In this document: piece by piece, positions 1 to 9,532 of the stretch
Layout: the number at the start of each line of letters is the position of its first letter
Numbering within the stretch: position 1 is the stretch's first letter
NCBI GenBank assembly: GCA_963933095.1
Contig: CAWVSV010000004.1
Location: forward strand, 1 to 53,280
Direction of reading: 5' to 3'
Source: UBA1124 sp963933095
GTDB taxonomy: Bacteria > Pseudomonadota > Gammaproteobacteria > Pseudomonadales > Cellvibrionaceae
Length of the DNA stretch: 53,280 bases
The notes under the pieces: generated by a model
What the model was told of the DNA's origin: nothing
What the model saw: only the letters and a program-made list of their open reading frames with translations
Database searches by the model: none
Position numbers and translations under genes: made by a program

Positions 1-780
1 ACTTAACTGCTGATACAAGGGGCTATCGGTAGAATCAATTTCTGGCAGCGAGGTTTGACCGGTGGCCATCAAAATACACGAGTCGTTAGTGGAGGTATCG
101 CCATCAACCGTGATGCGATTGAAAGATTCGTTCGCCGCCTGCTTGGACAGCTGCTCCAGTATTGACTGAGAAACATTGGCGTTAGTAGCGATATAGCCAA
201 GCATTGTGGCCATATTCGGCTCGATCATGCCTGAACCTTTGCTAATACCCGCCACAACGATAGTCTCGCCGGCGAACTCAAATTGGGCACAGGCCCCTTT
301 GGCGCGAGTGTCGGTAGTCATAATACCTTGGGCGGCAGCGGCCCAGCCATCACTGGCCAGCAGCCCAAAAGCAGAATCAATAACCGGTACTATTTTCGCC
401 ATTGGCAACAGCTCGCCAATCACACCAGTTGAAAAGGGCAGTACTTGGTCGGGCTTCACCCCGGCAACACGGGCGACTTCGGCGCAGGTTGCCAACGCAT
501 CCTGCATACCTTGCTCGCCAGTACAGGCATTGGCATTACCAGAGTTCACCAGCAAATAACGAATGGCAGGCGCTTCGCCTGACAAGTTTTGCTGACACAG
601 GGTAACGGGCGCAGCGCAAAAAGCGTTTTGGGTGAAAACCCCAGCGACGCGGGTGCCCTGAGTTAGCTCAAACAACACCACATCGTTGCGGCCGTTGTTT
701 TTAATACCTGCATCCACAGCGGCCAATTTAACACCCGGCACAACCGGCATTAGCGGGAAAGGAAAGTTACCGACGGCCAT
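1..780 (-). CDS. argJ: ArgJ, glutamate N-acetyltransferase/ornithine acetyltransferase (3' end cut by window edge)
   Basis: I translated this by hand. The frame is open from an ATG at 780 to the window edge and gives 260 residues beginning MAVGNFPFPLMPVVPGVKLA. It contains the self-cleavage signature KGSGMIEPNMATMLGYIA, whose Thr (in ATML) is the family's nucleophile and the new N-terminus of the beta chain. ArgJ transfers the acetyl group from N-acetylornithine to glutamate in the cytoplasmic, cyclic route of arginine synthesis; some members also use acetyl-CoA. The full protein is normally about 400 residues, so roughly the last third is missing. It lies downstream of secA, behind a terminator-like hairpin and a dispersed repeat, so it may have its own promoter. 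Confidence 0.95.
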   Translation of the reverse strand, partial: MAVGNFPFPLMPVVPGVKLAAVDAGIKNNGRNDVVLFELTQGTRVAGVFTQNAFCAAPVTLCQQNLSGEAPAIRYLLVNSGNANACTGEQGMQDALATCAEVARVAGVKPDQVLPFSTGVIGELLPMAKIVPVIDSAFGLLASDGWAAAAQGIMTTDTRAKGACAQFEFAGETIVVAGISKGSGMIEPNMATMLGYIATNANVSQSILEQLSKQAANESFNRITVDGDTSTNDSCILMATGQTSLPEIDSTDSPLYQQLS

Positions 781-800
781 AATGTGTTTCTCAAATGAAT

Positions 801-822
801 AAAGGAGCCACAAGGCTCCTTT
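801..822 (-). terminator. Intrinsic terminator-like hairpin between secA and argJ
   Basis: A perfect 9-bp stem, AAAGGAGCC paired with GGCTCCTTT around a 4-nt loop, is followed on the minus strand by a T-rich stretch (TTTATTCATTT). It would end secA transcription just before argJ. The other strand also runs into a T-rich tract, so it could work both ways. It lies only about 20 bp before the argJ start, so an attenuator role cannot be excluded. Confidence 0.65.
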
Positions 823-849
823 GAATATATTTTTGTACAGCCCAACGGA

Positions 850-952
850 GAGCGAGTGGTTTTTATGTCAGAGCGAGGAGGCACTGCGCACAGGGAGGGA
901 GCCTACATTAAGTAGGTGACCGACCGAGCACAGCGCCGACGAAGCTATGGCG
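850..952 (-). repeat. Dispersed intergenic repeat, copy A (after secA)
   Basis: Read on the minus strand, this starts CGCCATAGCTTCGTCGGCG and ends with CTCGCTCTGACATAAAAACC. Both ends match copy B (28131-28282) closely, and parts match copies C and D. This copy lacks the central CTTATG...GATTACAGGGATG portion seen in B and C but has the TGACCGAC / GGGAGC portion shared with D. It begins 18 bp after the secA stop codon. Confidence 0.6.
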
Positions 953-970
953 TAAAAAAGCATCGCCCGT

Positions 971-3688
971 TTAGGCCAGCTTGCCATGGCACTGTTTGAA
1001 TTTCTTGCCTGAACCACAAGGGCAAGTGTCATTGCGACCGACCTTGCGACCAGTGCGAACGGGCGCAGCTTTTGGCTCGTCTGTGACTGGCGCAGACTGC
1101 CCCATAGCATTGGCCTCGGCGTGCTGTAGCTGCAATTTCTGCCGCTCTTGCGCTACGCGGCGCTGCTGCTCTTGCGCTTCCATCTGTTCGCGTGAAATAG
1201 GCTCCACTCGGGCTAATACCTTGGCCACGTCGTGTTTAATGTTATCGAGCAAGCTCTCAAACATTTCAAATGACTCGCGCTTGTACTCCTGTTTGGGATT
1301 CTTCTGGGCGTAAGCGCGCAGACCAATACCTTGACGCAGTTGATCCATATTCTGCAGATGTTCTTTCCACAGCTGATCAACAATCTGCAACATTACCTGA
1401 GTTTCAATCTCACGCATGACATCGCCAATACGCTCGCTCTTAGCCTGATAAGCGGCCTCAAACTCGACGTGAATTTTCTCGCGCAGAGCTTCCTCATACA
1501 GGGTGTCATCATCATTTAACCATTGCTGCAGCGTCATACGCAGACCAAAATCGGCCTCAATTTTACGCTCAAGCCCGGCCACATCCCACTGCTCTTCTAT
1601 GCTTTGCAGTGGTATAAAGCCACTAACTAAACTACTACAAACGTCATAGCGAACATTAACTAGCACATCGGCGATATCATCGGCTTCTAACAACTCATTG
1701 CGCTGCGAATAGATTATCTGTCGTTGGTCGTTGGCAACATCATCATATTCCAGCAGCTGTTTACGAATGTCGAAATTGCGCCCTTCTACTTTGCGCTGGG
1801 CTTTTTCGATAGCGTTACTAACCATGCGGTGCTCGATAGCCTCGCCGTTCTCCATGCCCAGAGCTTGCATAAAGTTGCGCACCCGCTCGGAGGCAAAAAT
1901 ACGCATTAAGCTGTCTTCCAGCGACAGGTAAAAACGCGACATACCAGGGTCGCCCTGACGGCCGGCACGACCGCGCAACTGATTGTCGATACGGCGCGAC
2001 TCATGCCGCTCGGTGCCAATAATGTGCAAACCGCCTCGCTCTAGCACCAGATCATGGCGCTGCTGCCAGTCAGCATTAACGTCGCTAATAGCTTTAGCGC
2101 TGGCATCAACGCCAAGCGCCAACAGTTCAGCCTTTAAGTTACCACCGAGAACAATATCGGTACCGCGACCCGCCATATTGGTGGCAATGGTAATGGCACC
2201 AGGGCGACCAGCGCCCTCAATAATTTCCGCTTCTTTCTCATGGAACTTGGCATTGAGTACGTTGTGTTCGATGCCGGCCTTGTTAAAGCGCTCGGACATC
2301 AACTCGGAGGTTTCAATACTGGCAGTACCGACAAGTACAGGCACTTGTTTCTCTTGCAGCTCTTTTACATCGTCAACAATGGCGTCAAATTTGTCTTCTA
2401 CCGACAAATACACCAAGTCATTGAGATCTTTGCGCTGAACATTACGGTTAGGTGGAATCACAACCACCGGCAAATTGTAGATTTGATGGAATTCAAACGC
2501 TTCAGTATCGGCAGTACCCGTCATGCCCGCTAAAGTGTCATACATCCGGAAGAAGTTCTGGAAAGTAGTCGAGGCCAGCGTCTGACTTTCGCTCTGAATG
2601 TCTACGCCTTCTTTCGCTTCCAGCGCCTGGTGCAAACCGTCTGAGAGTCGGCGCCCCGCCATAGTGCGGCCAGTGTGCTCATCAATTAACACAACCTGAT
2701 TGTCTTCAACTATATATTCGATATTTTTCTGAAACAGTGAGTAAGCGCGCAACGCTGACGACACGTGATGCAGTAGACCAAGGTTACCGGGGGCATAAAG
2801 ACTGTCGTTCTCTTGTAGCAGACCCGCAGCGAGCATCAGTTGTTCGACCTTGTCGTGCCCCGATTCAGTCAGTTCAACCTGGCGACTTTTCTCGTCGACA
2901 GTGAAATCTCCGGTCTCTTTAACATCGTCGCCCTCCTCTTCTTGGCGCTTTAAATCCCCCACCAAAGTATTGATGCGCTTGTACATGGCTGAGCTGTCGT
3001 CGGCTTGACCCGAGATAATCAGCGGCGTACGTGCCTCATCGATAAGAATAGAATCAACCTCATCCACTACCGCATAAGCGAGACCGCGCTGCACCTTATC
3101 CTCGCGGCGCAACGCCATATTGTCGCGCAAAAAGTCGAAACCAAATTCGTTGTTGGTGCCGTAGGTAATGTCGCAGCGATAAGAAGCCTGCTTGTCTTCG
3201 GCATACTGACCCGACAAAATCACGCCGACAGTTAAGCCCAAACCTTCGTATAACGGGCGCATCCATTCGGCATCTCGCTCGGCGAGATAGTCGTTAACAG
3301 TAACGATATGAACGCCATCACCGGTTAAGGCGTGCAGGTAAGTTGAGAGCGTCGCCATAAGGGTTTTACCCTCACCGGTGCGCATTTCTGCAATTTTACC
3401 TTCGTGAAGGGCGATACCACCGATCAACTGCACATCAAAGTGACGCATGTCCATAGTGCGCTGACTGGCGACCCGCACATTGGCAAACGCATCTGGCAGC
3501 AATTGATCCAGTGTTTCGCCTGCTTGATAGCGCTGTTGAAACTCTGCCGTCTTTTGCTGGATCTGTTCTATCGATAGGTTTTCATAATCGCTTTCAAGGG
3601 CGTTAATCTTGGCAACTAACTTGCCCATACGTTTGAGTACACGATTATTTTTGGTGCCGAACACAGCCCGAAATATTTTGCCAAACAT
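971..3688 (-). CDS. secA: SecA, preprotein translocase ATPase
   Basis: SecA is the ATPase motor that pushes unfolded preproteins through the SecYEG channel at the inner membrane. The 905-residue product has the family's usual length. The Walker A motif MRTGEGKTL is at residues 102-110 and the Walker B DEVD at 209-212. A C-terminal zinc finger, Cys889-x-Cys891-x8-Cys900-His901, would bind SecB and phospholipid. The start MFGKIFRAVFG is standard. Upstream is a periplasmic M23 peptidase gene; I saw no secM. A terminator-like hairpin follows before argJ. Nothing unusual was seen in the protein. Confidence 0.98.
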   Translation of the reverse strand: MFGKIFRAVFGTKNNRVLKRMGKLVAKINALESDYENLSIEQIQQKTAEFQQRYQAGETLDQLLPDAFANVRVASQRTMDMRHFDVQLIGGIALHEGKIAEMRTGEGKTLMATLSTYLHALTGDGVHIVTVNDYLAERDAEWMRPLYEGLGLTVGVILSGQYAEDKQASYRCDITYGTNNEFGFDFLRDNMALRREDKVQRGLAYAVVDEVDSILIDEARTPLIISGQADDSSAMYKRINTLVGDLKRQEEEGDDVKETGDFTVDEKSRQVELTESGHDKVEQLMLAAGLLQENDSLYAPGNLGLLHHVSSALRAYSLFQKNIEYIVEDNQVVLIDEHTGRTMAGRRLSDGLHQALEAKEGVDIQSESQTLASTTFQNFFRMYDTLAGMTGTADTEAFEFHQIYNLPVVVIPPNRNVQRKDLNDLVYLSVEDKFDAIVDDVKELQEKQVPVLVGTASIETSELMSERFNKAGIEHNVLNAKFHEKEAEIIEGAGRPGAITIATNMAGRGTDIVLGGNLKAELLALGVDASAKAISDVNADWQQRHDLVLERGGLHIIGTERHESRRIDNQLRGRAGRQGDPGMSRFYLSLEDSLMRIFASERVRNFMQALGMENGEAIEHRMVSNAIEKAQRKVEGRNFDIRKQLLEYDDVANDQRQIIYSQRNELLEADDIADVLVNVRYDVCSSLVSGFIPLQSIEEQWDVAGLERKIEADFGLRMTLQQWLNDDDTLYEEALREKIHVEFEAAYQAKSERIGDVMREIETQVMLQIVDQLWKEHLQNMDQLRQGIGLRAYAQKNPKQEYKRESFEMFESLLDNIKHDVAKVLARVEPISREQMEAQEQQRRVAQERQKLQLQHAEANAMGQSAPVTDEPKAAPVRTGRKVGRNDTCPCGSGKKFKQCHGKLA

Positions 3689-3725
3689 GATAAATCCGTA
3701 TTTTAAAATAAAGTCTGCAAACCAA

Positions 3726-3741
3726 AGGCATCAAAATGCCT
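3726..3741 (-). terminator. Weak terminator-like hairpin between the M23 gene and secA
   Basis: On the minus strand AGGCAT pairs with ATGCCT around a TTTG loop and is followed by TTGGTTT. The stem is only 6 bp and the T-tract is interrupted, so it could be a partial terminator or attenuator ahead of secA rather than a full stop. Confidence 0.35.
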
Positions 3742-3803
3742 CAAAGGCCGATAGTAGACCGAAATAGAGGGGGGAAAGCAAGCCGAAACCTACAAGCAGA
3801 TAA

Positions 3804-4736
3804 CTAGCGAAGTGTACGATGAATATAACTGGCTGGATCGACAGGGCGTCCGTGTTTATATACTTCGAAGTGAACATGGGGGCCGGTAGAGCGCCCACTG
3901 GACCCCATAAGTGCGATTACATGGCCTTTCTTAACCACGTCGCCCGCTTTAACGAGTAATTTATCTGCGTGGCCATAGCGAGTAGAAAACCCACTGCCGT
4001 GATTAACCTCGACCATCTCGCCGTAACCCGCACGATCGGCTGACCAGGTGACGACGCCAGCGGCGACCGAGATAATATCGGAACCCTTTTTACCAGCAAA
4101 ATCAACACCATTATGCCAGCTAACGCGACCAGTGAACGGATCACTGCGACGCCCGAAGCGCGACGACATCCAACCTTTAACAATCGGACGACCGGCAATA
4201 AAGACTTCGCGCTGGAGTATTCGCTTAGCCAATAGTGCGTCGAGCACCTCTAGTTGTTGTTCGCGGTCTTCAATTTGAGCGGAGAGTTGATCGATAGCCT
4301 CTAAGAAATCGGGCGCGCGGTAGCTGTCGCCGAGAATATTACCTTCGGGGCCACCCAGTGCTGGGGCGCGACTAAAATCAAATTCGCCCTGATCGAGCTT
4401 GGCAATAGTCGTGAGGCGCTCACCTAAGGCATCCAGACGTAACAGACGCGCCTGCAGCTCAGCCATACGTAGGGTTAGTGCAGCTACTTTCTCAGAGGCA
4501 TCGCGCTTAGTTTTACCCACATCAGACTGCTGCTCGGCTAAACGTTCTTTCCAAGCATTGGTAGATTCCTCACTAAAAATATCATTTTCATTGTTGGCCA
4601 AACCACCTTGAGCGGCAACAAAACCGAGTCCAACGGGGAGACCCAACAAACACGCCGACAACAGCGCACGAGCCCACACACCCAGCGTAAAGCTGCGCGT
4701 GCGACCGTGGCGTTTTCTGACCAGAATGATTTTCAT
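3804..4736 (-). CDS. M23 (LytM-type) peptidoglycan endopeptidase, membrane-anchored
   Basis: The 310-residue protein has a basic N-terminus and one membrane segment at about residues 22-42. A probable coiled coil follows at about 60-110 and 145-175, then a C-terminal LytM domain. The zinc ligands and catalytic residues are all present: His208-x3-Asp212, His256, and His287-x-His289. It is therefore likely an active D,D-endopeptidase cutting cross-links in the periplasm, unlike the degenerate EnvC/NlpD activators. From memory, Pseudomonas has an M23 gene in the same place between lpxC and secA, usually with a small DUF721/DciA-type gene beside it. No such gene is visible here. The physiological substrate is not known from sequence. 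Confidence 0.9.
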   Translation of the reverse strand: MKIILVRKRHGRTRSFTLGVWARALLSACLLGLPVGLGFVAAQGGLANNENDIFSEESTNAWKERLAEQQSDVGKTKRDASEKVAALTLRMAELQARLLRLDALGERLTTIAKLDQGEFDFSRAPALGGPEGNILGDSYRAPDFLEAIDQLSAQIEDREQQLEVLDALLAKRILQREVFIAGRPIVKGWMSSRFGRRSDPFTGRVSWHNGVDFAGKKGSDIISVAAGVVTWSADRAGYGEMVEVNHGSGFSTRYGHADKLLVKAGDVVKKGHVIALMGSSGRSTGPHVHFEVYKHGRPVDPASYIHRTLR

Positions 4737-4885
4737 GCAATGCCTTACTGCGGCCTAATATCCGAGGCTTTCTAGGGAAAAGCGCTCTAATATTGATTAG
4801 GCCTAATATTGTTATTATTCTAAGCTCTAAGGACCATATGGAATTAAATTTAGTCCGTTGAAGCTTCAGCGTAAATTGCTCTTCG

Positions 4886-4914
4886 GAAAAAATTTATGCG
4901 CCGGCACAAGGCGC
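4886..4914 (-). terminator. Intrinsic terminator after lpxC
   Basis: On the minus strand GCGCC, a 7-nt loop and GGCGC form a stem flanked by A/T pairs and followed by ATAAATTTTTT. This is a classic hairpin plus T-tract 27 bp after the lpxC stop. It marks the likely end of the long dcw-lpxC transcription unit and separates it from the M23-secA unit. Confidence 0.75.
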
Positions 4915-4940
4915 TTAAATCGACCCTTGCTCAATAGTAA

Positions 4941-5852
4941 TTAAATCGCCAATAAAGGTTTAATATAAGAAATCGGAGCCGCTTCTTCGTCGTCAAAAGT
5001 TACCACTTCCCAGGCATCCGGCTGAGCGATTAATTGACGCAAAACCTTATTATTGAGGGCATGACCTGACTTATGCGCTTTAAATTCGCCAATTAAACTA
5101 TTGCCTAACAGGTATAGATCGCCTATGGCATCGAGAACCTTGTGCTTTACGAACTCATCTTCGTAACGCAGGCCATCCTCATTCAGAACCCGATATTGAT
5201 CAATAACGACGGCATTATCGAGGCTTCCGCCTTTAGCTAAACCCTTTGAGCGCAAATATTCGATCTCATGCATAAAGCCAAAGGTACGGGCGCGACTGAC
5301 TTCCTTAACAAACGACGTACTAGAAAAATCGAGCGAGGCATCAAGAGTGCGGTCGCGAAATACGGGGTGATCAAAATCGATGGAAAAAGAAACTTTGAAA
5401 CCGTCAAAGGGCAGAAAACTGGCATGCTTATCGCCATCTTTTGCTGTCACGGATTTTTTAATACGAATAAATTTCTTCGGGGCATTCTGTTCTTGGATAC
5501 CTGCCGACTGAATCAAAAACACGAAAGGGCCGGCACTGCCGTCCATAATCGGTACCTCATCAGCACTGACTTCAACAACGGCATTATCGATACCCAGACC
5601 CGCCATAGCGGAAAGCAGATGCTCAACGGTAGAAACACGAACATCACCTTTCATGAGAGAGGTCGACAAAGTGGTATCGCCAACATTTTCAGCCTTAGCT
5701 GGAATGTCGACAGCAGGCGTCAGATCAGTGCGACGAAACACAATACCTGCATCAATTGATGCGGGCAGCAGTGTTAAATAGATTTTTTTACCCGTATGCA
5801 AACCAACGCCTGTGGCGCGAATGGGATTTTTCAGTGTCCGCTGTTTAATCAT
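4941..5852 (-). CDS. lpxC: LpxC, UDP-3-O-acyl-N-acetylglucosamine deacetylase
   Basis: LpxC catalyses the committed, zinc-dependent deacetylation step of lipid A synthesis in the cytoplasm. The 303-residue product matches the usual length. Zinc ligands are His78 (in STVEHLL), His237 and Asp241 (in KHKVLDAIGD). The general base is Glu77 and the catalytic His is His264 (KSGH). The start MIKQRTLKNPIRATGVGLHTG is the family's typical N-terminus. It closes the dcw cluster, as in other gammaproteobacteria, and is followed by a clear terminator. A 305-bp spacer separates it from ftsZ, so it may also have a promoter of its own. Confidence 0.98.
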   Translation of the reverse strand: MIKQRTLKNPIRATGVGLHTGKKIYLTLLPASIDAGIVFRRTDLTPAVDIPAKAENVGDTTLSTSLMKGDVRVSTVEHLLSAMAGLGIDNAVVEVSADEVPIMDGSAGPFVFLIQSAGIQEQNAPKKFIRIKKSVTAKDGDKHASFLPFDGFKVSFSIDFDHPVFRDRTLDASLDFSSTSFVKEVSRARTFGFMHEIEYLRSKGLAKGGSLDNAVVIDQYRVLNEDGLRYEDEFVKHKVLDAIGDLYLLGNSLIGEFKAHKSGHALNNKVLRQLIAQPDAWEVVTFDDEEAAPISYIKPLLAI

Positions 5853-6157
5853 AGCGTTTGCCTAACCCTTTTGAGGTGTATCTAAAAGCCGTATCTGATC
5901 CTAAATCGGATCGCTGAGTTCCCGCGCATGCGCGCCTCATCGCTATCTATATCAAACCTTTTAGGCCTTTATAAACGCGGTAAGAAAAACCGAGCCATCC
6001 CTGTCTCGTGGTACTAATTGACAACAATATTGCCCATTAGTTCGCACGGTTTACCCCATAGAGGAAAGGGGCAAGCCGGAAAAGGCGCGCATACTAACAA
6101 GAATCAAGCCTTGAAACCAGTAACTGGTTCCATTGACCATCAATCTAGCGATCGTTT
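5853..6157. other. 305-bp spacer between ftsZ and lpxC
   Basis: No open frame of interest was found. Near 6113-6131 a short imperfect hairpin (GAAACCAG / CTGGTTCC) could weakly terminate ftsZ transcription. A 12-bp palindrome CGCGCATGCGCG lies at 5923-5934. I could not pick a convincing sigma-70 promoter for lpxC, though the length of the gap suggests one. Confidence 0.4.
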
Positions 6158-7375
6158 TTAGTCAGCCTGACGACGCAAGAACGCAGGAATATCGAGGTAT
6201 TCCATATCGCGCTCTTCTTCTATGGCCGGAGCTAAAGCGGCAGCCGCATTGCCAGACTGACCCCGACTTGGAGACTGCGGCTGAGACATATTTTGCGCTG
6301 GATTCTGAGTCTGCGCCTTACGCATAACGGTAGGCTTGTCGTAATCCACAGGGCCAGAGTTTGCACGACGAGTGTTGTCGATCACTTTTGTGGCTACCGG
6401 CTTAGGTGCGGCAGTAACATTAGTCGCCAGACCTGTGGCAACAACCGTGACCCGAATCTCTTCGCCCATTTCCATATCAATGGCATTGCCCACCACAACA
6501 GTGGCATCGTCAGAAGCGAATTCACGTACCATTTCGCCCACTTCTTCAAACTCATCCATAGTCATATCGATGCCGCCGGTGACATTTACCAGCACACCGC
6601 GCGCACCGTTAAGATTAACGTCCTCAAGTAGCGGATTATTCAGTGCCGCTTCGGCAGCGGCTATGGCTCGGCCATCGCCACTGGCAATACCGGTGCCCAT
6701 CATGGCGACACCCATTTCAGACATCACTGTGCGCACATCGGCGAAATCTAAGTTAATCAAGCCGGGGCGCATAATGAGATCAGCAATACCCTGTACGGCT
6801 TCCAGCAATACAGTGTTACCCGCTTTAAAAGCGTCAATAATAGTGGCGCCTTTACCCAATACCGACAACAATTTTTGATTGGGTACAGTAATCAAAGAAT
6901 CAACACATGCCTCGAGTTCTGCCAGGCCATTATCAGCTAGAGAGGCACGCTTCTTGCCCTCAAAAGAAAAGGGCGTGGTAACCACGGCCACGGTTAAAAT
7001 ACCCATGTCGCGAGCAATTTCTGCTACGACTGGGGCCGCACCGGTACCGGTACCACCGCCCATACCCGCTGTAATAAACACCATGTCGGCGCCATTGAGA
7101 GCCTCGGCAATACGCTCGCGATCTTCCATCGCGGCTTGACGACCTATTTCAGGGTTGGCTCCTGCGCCTAAACCCTTGGTCATATTATTACCCAACTGCA
7201 ATACAGTGCGCGCATTTATGCCCTTCAATGCCTGTGCATCGGTATTGGCACAAATAAACTCAACACCACCGACATCATTGTCGATCATATTTTTTACAGC
7301 ATTACCGCCACCACCACCGACACCAACAACTTTGATTACCGCATCATCTGGTGCACTATCAACTAATTCGAACAT
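6158..7375 (-). CDS. ftsZ: FtsZ, tubulin-like cell division GTPase
   Basis: FtsZ polymerises at midcell into the Z-ring that organises the divisome. The 405-residue product has the tubulin signature GGGTGTG at residues 106-112 and the catalytic T7 loop NLDFADV at about 208-214. A long variable linker (about 320-390) is followed by the conserved C-terminal peptide YLDIPAFLRRQAD, which binds FtsA and ZipA. The start MFELVDSAPDDAVIKVVGVG is typical. It follows ftsA after a 68-bp gap, as in most dcw clusters. No anomaly was seen. Confidence 0.99.
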   Translation of the reverse strand: MFELVDSAPDDAVIKVVGVGGGGGNAVKNMIDNDVGGVEFICANTDAQALKGINARTVLQLGNNMTKGLGAGANPEIGRQAAMEDRERIAEALNGADMVFITAGMGGGTGTGAAPVVAEIARDMGILTVAVVTTPFSFEGKKRASLADNGLAELEACVDSLITVPNQKLLSVLGKGATIIDAFKAGNTVLLEAVQGIADLIMRPGLINLDFADVRTVMSEMGVAMMGTGIASGDGRAIAAAEAALNNPLLEDVNLNGARGVLVNVTGGIDMTMDEFEEVGEMVREFASDDATVVVGNAIDMEMGEEIRVTVVATGLATNVTAAPKPVATKVIDNTRRANSGPVDYDKPTVMRKAQTQNPAQNMSQPQSPSRGQSGNAAAALAPAIEEERDMEYLDIPAFLRRQAD

Positions 7376-7443
7376 GGTTAATCCCTCTATTTTCCCTGAA
7401 TACTGTAGTTAAAAATTTTAATTTTATTTCAACAACTCTTAGT

Positions 7444-8679
7444 CTAAAAGTTGCCATTGAACCAAGATTTAACACCCTCCCACCAACTATTATTCGCGTC
7501 CTTACTACTAATGTCAGACCTCCCCTCTCGCTGCTGCTTAGCCCCATATTTCAACAGGCCAACGCCGGTGGAATAAATAGGGTTGTTTACAATGTCTTTT
7601 AAGCCACTAATATTTTGCGGCGTACCAAGACGAACTGGCATATGAAAGATCTCTTCAGCCAATTCGATAACGCCCTCCATCTTGGCGGTGCCGCCCGTTA
7701 AGACAATGCCCGCTGCAATCATATCGACATACCCACTGCGGCTCAGTTCTGCCTGTACCAGCGTGAATAATTCGTCATAGCGCGGTTCCACTACCTCGGC
7801 CAATGCCTGACGCGATAAGTCGCGCGGTTCACGATCACCGACACTTGGCACTTTGATGGTTTCTTCTGGGCCGGTCAGTTTAGCCAGCGCGCAAGCGTAT
7901 TTAATTTTTAAATCTTCAGCGTGTGGTGTCGGTGTGCGCAGCGCCATAGCAATGTCGTTAGTAACCTGATCACCGGCAATAGGTATTACACCGGTGTGGC
8001 GAATAGCGCCCTCAGTAAAGATGGCGATATCGGTGGTTCCACCACCGATATCGACCATGCATACGCCCAGTTCTTTTTCATCTTCGGTTAGCACCGCATA
8101 ACTGGAGGCGAGCTGTTCCAAAATAATATCGTCAACCTCTAAGCCACAGCGGCGTATACACTTCTCAATATTTTGCGCGGCATTAACCGCACAGCTGACC
8201 AAGTGCACCTTGGCCTCTAAACGCACACCAGACATGCCCAGTGGCTCTTTCACCCCTTCTTGTTCATCGATCAAATATTCCTGCGGCAGGATATGCAGAA
8301 TTTTTTGATCAGCAGGTATGGCAACAGCTTGCGCGGCATCGATCACTCGGTCCAAATCTTGGGAAAAAACTTCTCGGTCTTTAATCGCGACTATGCCATG
8401 CGAATTCATACTGCGAATATGACTGCCAGCAATGCCAGCATAAACCGAATGGATCTGGCAGCCCGCCATTAACTCCGCCTCTTCGACCGCTCGCTGAATC
8501 GACTGCACGGTCGATTCAATATTCACCACTACACCTTTTTTTAAACCATTGGAGCGGTGTGAACCAATACCAATAATTTCCAGGTCGCCCACAGGCGTCA
8601 CAGAGCCGACAATAGCCACAACCTTCGAGGTGCCTATATCCAAGCCGACAATCAACTTGCTTTCACTGGAATCCGTCAT
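7444..8679 (-). CDS. ftsA: FtsA, actin-like membrane anchor of the Z-ring
   Basis: FtsA tethers FtsZ to the inner membrane and recruits later division proteins. The 411-residue product has the actin-fold phosphate-1 motif GLDIGTSKV at residues 12-20, a second phosphate loop (DIGGGTTDIAIF), and a C-terminal amphipathic helix (WWEGVKSWFNGNF) that inserts in the membrane. Length and start are normal. It sits between ftsQ and ftsZ, with only 32 bp separating it from ftsQ, so co-transcription is very likely. Confidence 0.98.
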   Translation of the reverse strand: MTDSSESKLIVGLDIGTSKVVAIVGSVTPVGDLEIIGIGSHRSNGLKKGVVVNIESTVQSIQRAVEEAELMAGCQIHSVYAGIAGSHIRSMNSHGIVAIKDREVFSQDLDRVIDAAQAVAIPADQKILHILPQEYLIDEQEGVKEPLGMSGVRLEAKVHLVSCAVNAAQNIEKCIRRCGLEVDDIILEQLASSYAVLTEDEKELGVCMVDIGGGTTDIAIFTEGAIRHTGVIPIAGDQVTNDIAMALRTPTPHAEDLKIKYACALAKLTGPEETIKVPSVGDREPRDLSRQALAEVVEPRYDELFTLVQAELSRSGYVDMIAAGIVLTGGTAKMEGVIELAEEIFHMPVRLGTPQNISGLKDIVNNPIYSTGVGLLKYGAKQQREGRSDISSKDANNSWWEGVKSWFNGNF

Positions 8680-8711
8680 CCGTTAAACCCTTTTAGTCAG
8701 CCTTGTGACCA

Positions 8712-9524
8712 TTAACTATTTTCAATATTTAAGTCGCGCCAGCTAACCGTTATGCCATTACTGTAACGCAGATCAATTTTTTCAATGTGCTGCCTTTTTA
8801 CCTTCAATGCTGTGTCAAAAACCAGCAGCATTCGCTGTATCTTTTCTATTATTTGGTCGCGCCCTAGCGCTACCTGTATGCTCCGATCAGCATCCTTAAG
8901 CTGCATTCGCCACACCCCTGTAGCCAATAGCTGCAGGTGTGTAATCGACATCTCGCGCGAGCGCAGCAAATTCGACAACCGTTGGTATTGTGCCATTACG
9001 TTTTGCTCGTCTCCCAGCGCCCCTTCTAATACAGGCAGCGCTTGCAGCTCTAGTGCGGTATTGGCGCCAATAAGTTCGCCCCGAACATTCAAAAAACCTT
9101 GTTGACTCCAGCGAGCAATCGGCTGATGTTCTTGCACCCGCACAGTCAAAACATCTGGCCAGCGGCGTCCAACTTGAGCGCGATCTATCCAAACTTCGCG
9201 CTGTAAATGTTGCTGTAGCTGCTGTAAATCTAAAGCAAAAAAGTTACCACTCTCGCCCTGTGCCAGCAATTCCGCCATCACTAAATCTGACACCCGCAGT
9301 TGATCAACAAAGCGAAAATCTCCTTCGACCATAACTCGCCCTACTGGCCGATCCAGCGATGTGCGAAGCAAATACCAAGATTCCCACACCGCTAGGGGCA
9401 GCATTACCATCGCCACTAACATCAACCAAGGCTTTATGTGCAAGCTGCGCTTGCGAGAAGCCAAACCGGCCTTGCGAGTTGCGCCGCGACTGAGTCGCAC
9501 ATTGAGATCGGTGTTTGTGGTCAA
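8712..9524 (-). CDS. ftsQ: FtsQ, bitopic divisome scaffold with POTRA domain
   Basis: FtsQ links FtsB/FtsL and the septal synthase to earlier division proteins. The 270-residue protein has a basic cytoplasmic tail (about residues 1-31) and one membrane segment (about 33-53). A POTRA domain begins at about 60 (VGRVMVEGDFRFV), followed by the FtsQ beta domain. Sequence conservation in this family is low, so the call rests on this architecture and on the position between ddlB and ftsA. It starts 8 bp after the ddlB stop. Confidence 0.95.
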   Translation of the reverse strand: MTTNTDLNVRLSRGATRKAGLASRKRSLHIKPWLMLVAMVMLPLAVWESWYLLRTSLDRPVGRVMVEGDFRFVDQLRVSDLVMAELLAQGESGNFFALDLQQLQQHLQREVWIDRAQVGRRWPDVLTVRVQEHQPIARWSQQGFLNVRGELIGANTALELQALPVLEGALGDEQNVMAQYQRLSNLLRSREMSITHLQLLATGVWRMQLKDADRSIQVALGRDQIIEKIQRMLLVFDTALKVKRQHIEKIDLRYSNGITVSWRDLNIENS

Positions 9525-9532
9525 AATGGGTC

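Noticed and set aside
868..1110. 80-codon minus-strand frame at the end of secA
   Set aside because: Made of the secA 3' end in another frame and repeat copy A; no independent support.
5268..5759. 163-codon plus-strand frame across lpxC
   Set aside because: Antisense to lpxC, with no ribosome binding site or family signature.
6372..6878. 168-codon plus-strand open frame across ftsZ
   Set aside because: Antisense shadow of ftsZ with Ser/Thr/Ala-rich composition and no recognisable motif.
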